Shown: positions 54,050-64,000 of the stretch, piece after piece
How the letters are laid out: each line of letters begins with the position of its first letter
Position numbering within the stretch: position 1 is the first letter of the stretch
NCBI RefSeq assembly: GCF_003265705.1
Contig: NW_020312859.1
Span: forward strand, 3,961,932 to 4,025,931
Length of the DNA stretch: 64,000 nucleotides
Reading direction: 5' to 3'
Source: Callorhinus ursinus
Taxonomy: Eukaryota > Chordata > Mammalia > Carnivora > Otariidae
Program-made: the position numbers and the translations under genes
Notes under the pieces: model-generated
What the model saw: only the letters and a program-made list of their open reading frames with translations
Told to the model about the DNA's origin: nothing
Database searches by the model: none

Positions 54050-54545
54050 GTTGTCATTACCACTCAGATTTACTTGGGATTTGTGTCTACCCAGTAGCTT
54101 TGTGTCCACATCTCTTTGACCTTGTACCGTGATTACCTGGCTCCACTGGCGTTGTGCCCACTACTCCTGCGCACACCCTGCGCACAGTTTAACCTTGAGC
54201 AGCCTCTCTTCCTGGGTCTGCTGCTAATGCTCTCACGTTTCTCCTCTTAGGACTCCTTGGCCCGCACGTGTCTCACCTCAGTCCTCCCCTTGTTTGATGG
54301 CCTGATGGTTTCTCCTGGGCTCGTCCTTTGACGTCCTTCCACACGCTGGGTTCAGTCTTTCCCTCTGTCCTGGGCATTTGCAGGACCAGAGTAAATGCTC
54401 TTAAAAGGTCCAGTCTCAGGGTGAGTTCCAGATCTCTACTGGGCTCCAAGGCCTGCACGGGGTTCATCTTAACCCCCACAGGAAGCCCAGTGGAAGAGGC
54501 ACCAGAGCCCCCTGTGGGGTCTCAGCCTGCCTCCCCTGCATGAGT
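54050..54545. other. Unique non-coding stretch
   Basis: Nothing recognised. Confidence 0.4.
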
Positions 54546-54549
54546 GCCG

Positions 54550-54670
54550 GTCCATTTTAAATGTATTCAGCCATCCACTGAACAATAAAGTCAAGCGCAG
54601 ACTATGGGTTAGATGCTGAGTGAAGAGATAAACGGCATGCCTCTGCTCTCATGGAGCTTTGGGGCTTGGC
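54550..54670 (-). mobile_element. L2 3' end
   Basis: 'cagccatccactgaacaataaagtcaagcgcagactatgggttagatgctgag...cctctgctctcatggagctttgg'. Confidence 0.6.
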
Positions 54671-55049
54671 GTTGGAGGGACACAGTCCTGTGGTCTTATT
54701 TTTCCCTTTCCCCAGGTCCCCAGTGCTGGATGTGCCCTCAGAGCCCCCAGAGGGGAGGGTATTGAGTGGGCTACGAGGGTTTTGAGTTTTAGGTCTATAC
54801 TTGCCAGAGGATGGGGTGTTACCGTTTCATCCTCCTCATGGCACGTCACCTTGCTTGATCATGCTCATGTTTGTCAGTCAAAGTCACGAGCTTTGCTGGA
54901 AGTGGAGGCAGATTTCTGCCCTTTTTAAAAATGTTTTTCTCTTAACTTGCTCCACCATTGGATGGTGGAGTCACAGCTTTTTTATTTTCTCCCCCTGGAA
55001 GCAGCAGGATGAAACTTGGATTCTCTGAACACACACAGTGTTCTAAGAG

Positions 55050-55230
55050 CGGCAGGGCTGGAGCAAAGGAAAATACTTGGGCTCTGGTATCATTACAGCC
55101 TGAGACTAATGTCTTGACTTTACTACTTCATGCAGGTTAGTTTACTTCCCTGTTATATGGGTACAATCAAAATGGTATGGCCTGTGGTGATGGTTATATG
55201 CTCAGTGGCCAATAAAAGGAGATGTTAGTA
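55050..55230 (+). mobile_element. MIR
   Basis: 'cttgggctctggtatcattacagcctgagac...cttgactttactacttcatgcaggttagtttacttccctgttatatggg', diverged. Confidence 0.6.
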
Positions 55231-55351
55231 TTGTTACTGCTTTTTGTGAGGTATTCTTTCTCCCTGAAATTCCTAGTTGGGCACATCCCTTAGTAAGTCT
55301 GAGGACAGTTTTCGTGTGTAAAACAGAGAAAGCAATGCTTCTTTCTTAGAG

Positions 55352-55574
55352 GAGGGGTTGGCAAACTACAGCCCCTGGGTAAGATCTGGCCCACCACCTG
55401 TTTTAATAAATAAAGTTTTTTTGGAACACAAGCACATCCATTTGTTTATGTATTGTCTACAGCTGCTTTTACATTATGATGCCAAAGTTGAGTGGTTATG
55501 ACTGAGACTATATGGCTATAGAGTTGAAAATTTTTACTGTTGGGCTCTTGACAGAGAAAGTGTGTTGATCCCTG
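55352..55574 (+). mobile_element. Non-autonomous hAT element, near full length
   Basis: Starts GGGTTGGCAAACTACAGCCCC, has 'gatctggcccaccacctgttttaataaataaagttttttt' and 'ttgtttatgtattgtctacagctgcttttac', and ends 'gttgatccctg'. The ends form the inverted repeat CAGGGGT.GGCAAACT / ...TGATCCCTG. Confidence 0.78.
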
Positions 55575-55639
55575 TCTTTGAGAGAGGTGGTAGTTGGACT
55601 TACCTCCGTTCGTGTACACACATCTATAAATACATACTT

Positions 55640-56440
55640 ACACAGCTCAAGTGCAGTGCCTGGCATATAGCAGAAGCCCAGGAAATCTGTAGTTCCTCTT
55701 CGGAACTTAATTCTGTTCAAGAAAATACAGAATCGTATCTGAGAAGTGTAGAGGCAGACACATTTATATTTTTATTGAATTCTATTCCTTTCTCATTTTC
55801 AGAAGAAGAGCTCATGTTTAAAAAAAATTCTGATTGGCACTATAAACTTTATTTATGCTTTAATGTATCTTAAAGTATGTATCCTGCACTATTTTTACTT
55901 CCGTTACAGATGCTGATATGCTATACATTACCAAACCCAAAAGGATTTTCAGGATCCAGTTTCCTTGCTACAGTTTTCCATTTCTCTGTTGACTTTTTAT
56001 GCTTGACTCACATCAGAGCATCTGGGGCCTTTGCCACATTCTGACCTCAACCCATCCAGGGAAATAGCTCCTATTGCCAGGAGGTAGGGCTGGGTCCTTT
56101 GCCTGCGGCTGAACTGCCCTGTCGTATCCTCCCCCAGTTATGTGTGGGTCTTCTCCAAACCAGGACATGTGCTCTGGAGGCTGAGCCTGATTCCTGGGGT
56201 AGGGGTGGTTTTGGTTTTTCCCCCAAAATGACTGTGGTAGGGTTGACCTCAGTTAAATGGGTCTGCCTGTTCTTTAAAACTGAATGAGGTGAACATCCAA
56301 ATGGAAGTCTTTCGGGAATCCTTCCAGTCATTAGTCTTTCCTAAGTAGCCTGCCCCAACCACCTGCAGAGATGGCCAGGAGCCTTTTTGGTCAGGCATTA
56401 AGGACCTAAGGAATTGCGCCAAGAGAGTAAACCTAATTTT
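55640..56440. other. Mostly unique stretch
   Basis: A MIR/L2 3' scrap lies at about 55650-55685 ('agtgcctggcatatagcagaagccc'). Otherwise nothing recognised. Confidence 0.4.
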
Positions 56441-56441
56441 T

Positions 56442-56667
56442 TTTTTTTTACATTTCTTTTTTTAATGTTATATTAATCACCATACATCACATCATTAGTT
56501 TTGGATGTAGTGTTCCATGATTCGTTGTTTGTATATAACACCCAGTGCTCCATGCAGAACGTGCCCTCCTCAATACCCATCACCAGGCCAACCCATCCCC
56601 CCACCCTCCCCCCCTCCAGAAACCTCAGTTTGTCTCTCAGAGTCCACCATCTCTCCTGGTTCGTAAT
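56442..56667 (-). mobile_element. Carnivore L1, 5'-truncated 3' end
   Basis: T-run, then 'ttaatgttatattaatcaccatacatcacatcattagttttggatgtagtgttccatgattcgttgtttgtatataacacccagtgctccatgc' to 'ccaccatctctcctggttcg'. Possible TSD TAATTTTTT on both sides. Confidence 0.88.
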
Positions 56668-56669
56668 TT

Positions 56670-58020
56670 TTTAAAGAGTAAGAGGAACAGCGGTGAGACT
56701 TGAGATTATCAAGGGTTTGCATATTTCATGCCACAGGTCCAGGGGCAACTACCCTTTGCTTTCTTCTCTTCTTGCTGGCCCTCAGGAGCCAATCCCTGGC
56801 TCGCAGCCTGGCTCTTCATCTCTGTGTCTCCTGACAGTTCCCAGTTCTGAGTCTCTGGAATCCTTAACCTTTACTACTGCAGTGTTTCCTGGTGATCCGT
56901 CATGCACACCCGAAAACGCAGGCCCAGGAATGAGGAAGAGATGTGAGCTAGAGGGGCTGTACCCAGCTGCAGTGTGGGTTGCTGTCAGGATGTATCATCT
57001 TGAGCTCATAACCACTCTTCCTCAATCTGTTGGTTGAGAGGAAGAAAATTCGGGGAGGCTTGCTTAAAAAAAAAAAAAAATTCCTGAAGTATGTTTTTTC
57101 TCCCAAATAGCTTTTAAAACTTGTCTCTGGGTCCAGCCAGACTACTCTACATTGAATCATATGGAGTCCCAGTGAACAGCTTTCCCCCCGATTGCATGTT
57201 TGGGTAATACTGCCAGTTTATGTTGAGAATGACTATGAGAAATAGTCGCATGTCATTGGCCATGCACTCCTTGTGGAGATGTTGTTTCAGACACTGTTCG
57301 TGATGGGGAATGGGATTTCTGTTACCAGTGGCCCTGTGGAGAAATTCTTGTGTGAGCTAAGCGCCCGGAATGGTTGTAATTTTCCTGTGCAATTTGGCTT
57401 TTATTGTATGAACACAGAGTGTTCAGTATCTGAACAGATTTTCCTTTTTCTAGTGGCCATTGGAAGCTCAGAGCCAAATACCTAACTCCCTTTTAGCAGG
57501 CAGACGTGTAGGAAACAGCTTTTTTCTTTCTCTGTTCTCAGTTGTTTTTTGCCATCATGCCTAACATGCTGGATTTCCTGCTTCCGTGTTCATCAAGCCA
57601 CAGTGGGATTGTGAGTGGTAGTGCTAGAGTTGATAGAGGATAGGTCAGGGATCAGTTAAACACCCTCCTTTGAATGGGATCTTTGGGCTTCAACACATCC
57701 CCGTGAAGGTGTTTTTTGCATCTTTGCACCTTGGATGTATGTTGATGTGGCTCTCTTTCCCTGCACTCTGCCAACTACATGCGTGTAAGAATTCTAATTG
57801 TCAATTCTGTGCTCCTGCACAGAACACGTAAACAAACAAACAAACAAAAAAACAACTTTGTTAAATGTTTCTAGAATGAGCAAAGGAATGCATTCTAATG
57901 GGAGGTCCAACCACCTTGGAAGCCCTTTGTGTGATCCTCTCTTATAACCTTATAAGTGAAAGGCTTGGTCCTTGGTTTGGGGGAATACATTCTCTCTCTG
58001 GTCTATTAGAGCATGGGGTT
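56670..58020. other. Mostly unique stretch
   Basis: A (CAAA)n run lies at about 57829-57850. No gene or dispersed repeat recognised. Confidence 0.4.
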
Positions 58021-58029
58021 GTGTGGTTA

Positions 58030-58250
58030 GGTCACCACAGAATTAATCTTGGCTCTAACACTCCCTTCTGTGTGAGTTGAGAAGGCCACTTAACCCCTCC
58101 ATACATTAATTACCTTGTACTTATAGTAGGGATAATAACCTACCTCACCAGGTTGCAAGCATTAAGTGAAAGCAAATGAGATGAAATATGCAGTCTGTGT
58201 CTAGTATATTGCCTGGCATGGAGCAGATGCTCGAGAGAGTGTGCTGCTTA
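58030..58250 (+). mobile_element. MIR
   Basis: 'cttggctctaacactcccttctgtgtgagttgagaaggccacttaacccctccatac...agtagggataataacctacctcaccaggttgcaagcattaagtgaaagcaaatgag...attgcctggcatggagcagatgctcgag'. Confidence 0.85.
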
Positions 58251-58585
58251 TATTCGTCAGGGTGCAGAAGGTTCTGCTGTGGTCATACTTAACCCCTAAG
58301 GTGTCAGCAACATAAGACACATTGTTTTGCTCTGGGAAGCTTAATGGTTGGCTCCTTCCAGTGAGTGTCTTAGGGATCTAGACATCTTTTTTCCTTTGAT
58401 GCCACTGCCTTCCCCTATAGTTTTGAAGTTCCTCACAGCAGGGGCAGGTGAGGTGGATTGTTTGTAAGAGGTCATTTTTACGGGCTGGTCATGCAGCCTG
58501 CAAGTGATGGATATCACTTTGTTACATGTTTCTAGGGTTTACTACCCGGTCTTACTACCCAGATGGAAGTGGCTTGGAGACATAG

Positions 58586-58626
<41 letters not shown>

Positions 58627-58640
58627 TCTTTCTTTCTTTT
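58586..58640. repeat. (GCTT)n / (CTTT)n microsatellite
   Basis: 'gcttgcttgcttgcttgctt' repeated, then 'tctttctttctttt'. On the reverse strand it reads (AAGC)n. Confidence 0.97.
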
Positions 58641-58675
58641 GGGAGGGGCAAAGGGAAAGGGGGAGAGAGAATTTT

Positions 58676-58854
58676 TTTTAAGATTTCATTTATTTGAGAA
58701 AGAGTTTGCACGAGTAGGGGGAGGGGCAGGGGGAGTGGGAGAAGCAGACTCCAAGCTGAGCAAGGAGCCCGACATGGGGCTCCATCCCAGGCCCCCAGGA
58801 TCATGACCCAAGCGGATGGCATATGCCCAACCAACTGAGTCACCCAGGTGCCCC
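58676..58854 (-). mobile_element. Can-SINE (SINEC), antisense
   Basis: 'tttttttaagatttcatttatttgagaaagagtttgcacgag' to 'aactgagtcacccaggtgcccc'. The purine run before it (58641-58675) may be an older SINE body or part of its tail. Confidence 0.92.
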
Positions 58855-58869
58855 CTCTTTTGTATGCAC

Positions 58870-59365
58870 AAGAGAGAAGATCCAAACAGTTTGCCATACA
58901 TGTAGCATGGTCTTGGCCACTCTTTTCTTCTCTCAGCCTGGAGGCTGATCTCCGTTTAGGATGCTAAGGTCTGGAGATGCTGCAGGCACCCCTCGCTTAT
59001 CAATTCCAGCACGTCAGGATCTGTTGTCCATGGCATGGACCCGATTTATTTGTCTGGGGGCCCCTGGCAGGTGATGGCAGGGAGATGTAGAGGAAGGTGG
59101 TTAGCTCTCTGAACAACAGCACACCTGCTGCCGTAATTGCTTTTAAATTGTAAACGTCGTGTGTCTGGGGCATTCACACTCTACTCTGGTTGGGAAGTTT
59201 GTAGAAGTGATTTGGGAGGATCACTTGGGATTTGTCAGGCAGTGTGGGGAATGAGCTTCCTAGGTGGAAGGGGCGAGGCTGAGACCCAGAAGGGCAGGCT
59301 GAGTGCCGGGGGCTCTGTGCTCACTGTCGCTGTTACTGAAACAGAGCTCCGTCTGTCAGGCGTCC
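58870..59365. other. Unique non-coding stretch
   Basis: Nothing recognised. Confidence 0.4.
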
Positions 59366-59374
59366 CGTTAACAT

Positions 59375-59445
59375 TATTGGTTCATTCATTCAACAGATAT
59401 TTAAGCCCTACTATGTGCCAGAGCTGTTCCCAGCCATTCTGACGC
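59375..59445 (-). mobile_element. L2 3' end fragment
   Basis: 'ggttcattcattcaacagatatttaagccctactatgtgccagagctgttcccagcc'. Confidence 0.75.
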
Positions 59446-59449
59446 TGAC

Positions 59450-59924
59450 TGTCTGGTGGACGTTGATTGAGTGCCTCCCACCTTGCCTTTCAAAGCCCAT
59501 CCTTCTCCACTGTACCCGGGGTGAAGTGTCCTCTCCAACCCTTTCCTCTCATCTCCTGGGCCTCCCGTCCTTGCCCGTTGACGTTTGTCCGTGCACAATG
59601 GTCATCGCCCTTCTTCCCTCAGTTCCCTGAATTACCAGCAGCACACGGCTGCCCTGTGTGGCCAGCTCTCCCCGAGGAGCTGGGTGTAGTGGAGGGACAG
59701 GAGGGCACAGACTAGGGCACTCTTTCCGCGGCCCCAAGCTAGTAGGCTCCTCTCCCGCACTCCAACCGTGGCCTCTGTGGCACGGTGCTGAAATGTGTGC
59801 AGGTTTATTCATTGACTTGTTTACCATCAGTCTGTGTTGCTGAAGAGCACTAGCAGGCTGCTTCTGTGAACCACTGTATAGCTAGGGCCTCGGACTCTCT
59901 GGAATCTGCACTAACTGCTCAGTT
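59450..59924. other. Unique non-coding stretch
   Basis: Nothing recognised. Confidence 0.4.
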
Positions 59925-59938
59925 AAACAGTTGTTGAA

Positions 59939-60785
59939 TTGGGGTGCCTGGGTGGCTCAGTTGATTAAGTGTCTGACTTTTTTTTTTTTCAGAGCAGATT
60001 TTTTTATTGTTTTGTTAATCACGATACATTACATCATTAGTTCTTGATGTAGTGTTCCACGATTCATTGTTTGTGCATAACACCCAGTGCTCCACGTAGA
60101 ATGTGCCCTCTTTAATACCCATCACCAGGCTAAGCCATCCCCCTACCCCCTCCCCTCTAGAACCCTCAGTTTGTTTTTCAGAGTCCATCGTCTCTCATGG
60201 TTCGTCTCCCCCTCCGACTTACTCCCCTTCATTCTTCCCCTCCTGCTATCTTCTTCTTTTTCTTTTTTCTTAACATATCTTGCATTATTTGTTTCAGAAG
60301 TACAGATCTGTGATTCAACAGTCTTGCACAATTCACAGCGCTCACCATAGCACATACCCTCCCCAATGTCCATCACCCAGCCACCCCATCCCTCCCACCC
60401 CCCACCACTCCAGCACCCCTCAGTTTGTTTCCTGAGATTAAGAATTCCTCATATCAGTGAGGTCATATGATACATGTCTTTCTCTGATTGACTTATTTCA
60501 CTCAGCATAACACCCTCCAGTTCCATCCACGTCGTTGCAAATGGCAAGATCTCATTCCTTTTGATGGCTGCATGATATTCCATTGTGTATATATACCTAA
60601 GTGTCTGACTCTTGATATTGGCTCAGGTCACGATCTCGGGGTTGTGAGGTTGAGCCCCGCGTTGGGTGCCACACTTGGGGTGGAGTCTGCTTGAGACCCT
60701 CTCTCTCCTCCTCTGTCCTCCCCACTCCCTGTTCGTGCTCATGCACGTGTGCACTCTCAAATAAATATTTCTTTAAAAAAAAAAA
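59939..60785 (+). mobile_element. Can-SINE split by an L1 insertion
   Basis: The head 'ggggtgcctgggtggctcagttgattaagtgtctgact' ends at 59978; the rest resumes at 60598-60785 ('tcttgatattggctcaggtcacgatctcgggg' to 'tctcaaataaatatttcttt' plus A-run). Exact TSD AAACAGTTGTTGAA at 59925-59938 and 60786-60799. Confidence 0.96.
59979..60597 (-). mobile_element. Carnivore L1, 5'-truncated, inserted in the SINE
   Basis: T-run then the same 3' end as the 56.4-kb copy ('gttaatcacgatacattacatcattag', 'aacacccagtgctccacg'), extending further to ORF2 end sequence ('ggctgcatgatattccattgtgtatatatac'). Exact TSD TAAGTGTCTGACT at 59966-59978 and 60598-60610. Confidence 0.96.
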
Positions 60786-60799
60786 AAACAGTTGTTGAA

Positions 60800-61910
60800 G
60801 AATGAATAAATGAAATCATGTATTTTAATTTTTACCAAGGCATCAGGCAGTTTCCATCAGAGGAAATTTCTTACTGGCTGACATCTTCTGTAGGTTTCTG
60901 CTTTTTATTGTTTCTCGCATTCCTCTCCCCCTCTCCTCAGCTTTTTAATCTAGGTACTTACATAAGACACTGCAAATTCCTGTTACTTTTTAGGACAAAG
61001 TTATTGAATACTCTCTACTCAAGCCCGAAGTCCTGTACTACCAAAGTAGGTCCAGCTTTCCTCAGCCCAGCCAAGACTCCAAATTGGGGTGCTAAGGGCC
61101 AATGCTTACGGGTTCTCATTCACAGTAAGGAAGGAAAGTAGAGAAAGCCTTTGGCATCATAGGGTTTTTTTTAGTGGTGGTGTGACTGTCTTCCATATTA
61201 TACCTGTCAGCAGGACTTCCACCCCGCTAAGCAGAGGACATCCCAGGCCTGGGGTGCAGAGAGGGGCTTTTTTCCTTGGCAGCTGGTGGAGAAGGCAGTG
61301 TGATGTTAGGGGAGGCTGTAGACGCAGGCTGGAGCTAGTGAGGGATGGCTTCTGTACGTGGATCGGAACCACATGTGCACGGGTGATGGGGAAGCATGAG
61401 TGTGTAAGGGAGGGAGATGGTGCTGTGATGAGACCTGAGCATCAAGGAAATGGGGGGCAGTGGCAAAGTGGGTTGGGTGTGAAACTGGGTCTGGGAGACG
61501 AGTCAGGAGGCTGCCGCCTTTGTGTCCCACCAGCTCACCCTGGATGCCCTTCCTCCTGTTCTTGGTCCACGGAGATGCTGGATCCTCCAGAGCCTTGATC
61601 AGTCCCCCTTCAGGATGTCATGGCGCCTGTTTCTCCGGACAGACCAGCATTCCCTCCTTGGAGCCCTGGTTCTGTACCCTGCATCTTTGTCAGCATCACT
61701 CGGAGGGGACCTCCAGCCCCCTAAGCGTATGCTTAGTAAATCCTTGTCAGAATTGAACTGATACAGCTTCCTATAAAAAGGTGGATGACTTTAAACACTA
61801 TGAGCATTGACTTCACTATCTTCCAGGTTCACGATTGTCTGATTCTTCCACAAATTTGATTTTTATGCCATGAAACGTGAGTTTTCACAAACTGCTTTTC
61901 TAGGGAAGGG
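60800..61910. other. Unique non-coding stretch
   Basis: No repeat or exon recognised. A 169-codon frame at 61089-61598 (+) has no domain and no splice-site support. Confidence 0.4.
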
Positions 61911-61914
61911 GATA

Positions 61915-62085
61915 GATGTGGAGAATTTATTCTGTGCCAGTTACTCTATGTATGTTACCCCATTTCATCCTCATGGTGATCCTGTCCAGTGGCTCTTCCC
62001 TCTGTATCACAGGTGAGGAGACCAAGATGCAGGCGAGGCCGCAGCTGGCCCGGATTTGCACGGCTGAGATCTGTGGCTGGTCTGA
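61915..62085 (-). mobile_element. MIR
   Basis: 'tttattctgtgccagttactctatgtatgttaccccatttcatcctcatggtgatcc...ctgtatcacaggtgaggagaccaagatgcagg' is a reversed MIR. Confidence 0.78.
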
Positions 62086-62264
62086 CCGGGCTCTGGGGCT
62101 GGCGCTCTCTCTGCTGTCCCCAGTGTCTCTCCCTGTGGCAGGAAACAATCAGAGAGCCATGCCTTGGCATTCCTTTTTCCTGCTTAGAATGAGGCGTTGC
62201 TGTTTACTTTCTCAGGAAGGAAGATTGAAATCAATGTAACTGGCCTTATTAACTTTTTTTAAAT

Positions 62265-62290
62265 GGTGTGTGTGTGGGGGGGGGGGGCGG
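62265..62290. repeat. (GT)n followed by G-run
   Basis: 'ggtgtgtgtgtgggggggggggg'. Confidence 0.9.
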
Positions 62291-62355
62291 GCTGCAGATG
62301 CCAGCGCCTTTCCCGAGAGCACCAAAACAAATGTAAAAATCCAATTTGCTTGCCT

Positions 62356-62379
62356 TTTTTTTTTTTTTTTTTTTTTTTA
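62356..62379. repeat. Poly(T) run 110 bp upstream of the exon
   Basis: About 22 consecutive T between 'gcc' and 'aaatctcc'. No SINE body is attached. Confidence 0.92.
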
Positions 62380-62414
62380 AATCTCCAGAGTTTAACATTC
62401 GAAGCTGTAAATGA

Positions 62415-62622
<208 letters not shown>

Positions 62623-63441
62623 GATCCCCTGTGTTTGAGGCTGTGATGAGGATGACTCACTCTTTGGATGGCTTGTGGGGACAAACTTTCTTAGGGATTG
62701 AGCTGTCTGAGAGGGCAGTAGACAGGTTCACTGGTAGTAATTCCCTGTCCCCAGGGCTGTTCAAACCAAGGCTTGGTGAATTCTTAAGGTATGTGGTAGG
62801 AATCACATTTCACCTAGATTCAGGAACCTTGAGCATTTCTTTCAGCTTTAAGAGTCTAAGATTTAGCTACAAGTTAGGGCATCCCTGGGTTTTGCTTGGG
62901 AACTTAATAGTAGTTGGATTTTATGGGAGAGAAAGTCTGAAGAATGAAGTCATTCCCTTTTCTTCCAGGACACAGACACACATATATCTAGGGAAACTGG
63001 CACAGACTGTTACTCATAAAGTTAATGTCCTGACATCCTGAATGCGCAGCTTATCCTTACCCAGTGGGGCTAAAGGGCTAATGTATTTTCTTGATGGATA
63101 GCTGCTTGTGGCAGGCATATGAGAGAGACATCTGATGTATTCTAGGGAAGATACGCCTAGAAGAGGGACACTCAGAATACATTTAGGGTGGGGTATGCCT
63201 GGGTGACTGGACTCTTGAAAAGGCTTACCTGGGGACATAAGCCAGGAAGTGTTGCAATTCTGGGAACATGAGGATCACCTCTTTGCATGTGTGATCTCAG
63301 GTTCAGCGGTAAAGACCTCTGGTTGTCGGAGAGGGGATGTCGTGTCTGTGGTTCCTTCCTGCGCAAGGGCTCCTCTAACCCACACGTTGTCTTCTTTTTT
63401 TTCCCCAACACCTTCTGGCACCCTTCCTCACTTTGGCCACT

Positions 63442-63513
63442 AAATACAGGAGATTTCAGGCTTGTTCTGTACTGTTTAAATACGGGAGATCTCAGGCTTG
63501 TTCTATACTGTTT
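63442..63513. repeat. 36-bp tandem duplication in intron 2
   Basis: Copies 63442-63477 and 63478-63513, both starting AAATAC.GGAGAT, identical at 33 of 36 positions. Confidence 0.95.
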
Positions 63514-63516
63514 CCA

Positions 63517-64000
63517 TGTGTATTAGGTTCCCCAGAGAAACAGAATCAATAGGATATATATAGAGAGATATATTTAAGAGGAGATTTAGTACAGGCATTG
63601 GCTCACACTGTATAGAGGCTGAGCAGTCCCATGATCTGTTGTATGCAAGCTGGAGAACCAGGAAAACCAGTGGTGTAATTTGGTCCGAGTCTGGGGCTGA
63701 TGGTGTACACTCTGACGGGAGGTCGAAATCCCAAGAACCAGGAACACTGATGTTTGAGAGACAGATGCCCTTAGCTCAAGTAGAGAGAATGAATTCACTC
63801 TACCTTTCCCTTTTTGTTCTGTTTGGGCTCACAAGGGAGTGGATGATGCCTGCCATGTTGGGGAGGGCTGTCTGCATTACTCAGTTTGCCAATTCAAATG
63901 TTAATCTATTCTAGAAATACCCTCATAGACACTCCCAGAGATAATGTTCTAGCAGCGATTTGGGCATCTCATAGCCCAGGGAAGTTGATGTACAACCTTA
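63517..64000 (+). mobile_element. Dispersed mammalian repeat, probably an LTR, running off the window
   Basis: 'tgtgtattaggttccccagagaaacagaatcaatagg', 'tggctcacactgtatagaggctgagcagtcccatgatctg', 'ggggagggctgtctgcattactcagtttgccaattcaaatgttaatc' and 'tagccc...agttgatgtac' are blocks of a common repeat with TG start. Family not assigned. Confidence 0.65.

Noticed and set aside
61089..61598. 169-codon open frame (+) 1 kb before the exon
   Set aside because: Considered as an extra PTPRT exon. It lacks matching splice sites and resembles no R2B phosphatase sequence.

Overview
The window looks like about 64 kb of a single mammalian gene's intronic sequence from a carnivoran. The only coding segment I can support is one 126-bp exon at 62491-62616 (+). 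It encodes the N-terminal start of the MAM domain of a type IIB receptor tyrosine phosphatase, and its residues fit PTPRT (RPTP-rho) rather than PTPRM, PTPRK or PTPRU. By gene structure this should be exon 2. Positions 1-62490 would then be the 3' part of the very long intron 1, and 62617-64000 the start of intron 2. I see no exon 1, CpG island, promoter or other gene.

Organism: the young repeats are tRNA-Lys-derived Can-SINEs (SINEC) with the 'GGGGCGCCTGGGTGGCTCAG' head and a CT-rich body ending in CAAATAAATAAATAAAATCTT. This is the caniform type. The dog-specific and cat-specific SINEC forms are absent, so an arctoid carnivore (pinniped, mustelid or bear group) is the best reading. Carnivore-type L1 3' ends at 56.4 kb and 60.0 kb agree.

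Layout: 0-10 kb has an old L1 3' end, an ERVL-type LTR, two SINEs, MIR/L2 fragments, a MER5A element and two repeat-poor AT-rich stretches (1.4-1.7 and 8.0-8.9 kb) with homeodomain-type motifs. 10-24 kb is old LINE/MIR material, a nested SINE pair at 20 kb, a long L2, an LTR and a CA microsatellite. 24-36 kb has a reverse LTR, SINEs with clear target-site duplications (TSDs) and a hAT element split by a SINE. 36-43 kb is an old L1 broken up by four SINEs and an LTR. 43-56 kb is MIR/L2 fragments, one SINE and two more motif-rich unique stretches (46.8-47.4 and 51.2-51.7 kb). 56-64 kb holds young L1 pieces, a SINE split by an L1, the exon, and an LTR-like repeat running off the end.

How it works together: the exon is spliced in the + direction, is phase 1 at both ends, and has a pyrimidine-rich acceptor and a good donor. 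Everything else is intron. The plausible functional content is the repeat-poor, TAAT-rich segments (candidate enhancers, unproven). The best-resolved signal is the relative order of retrotransposon insertions, readable from nested TSDs. I found no convincing undescribed system.
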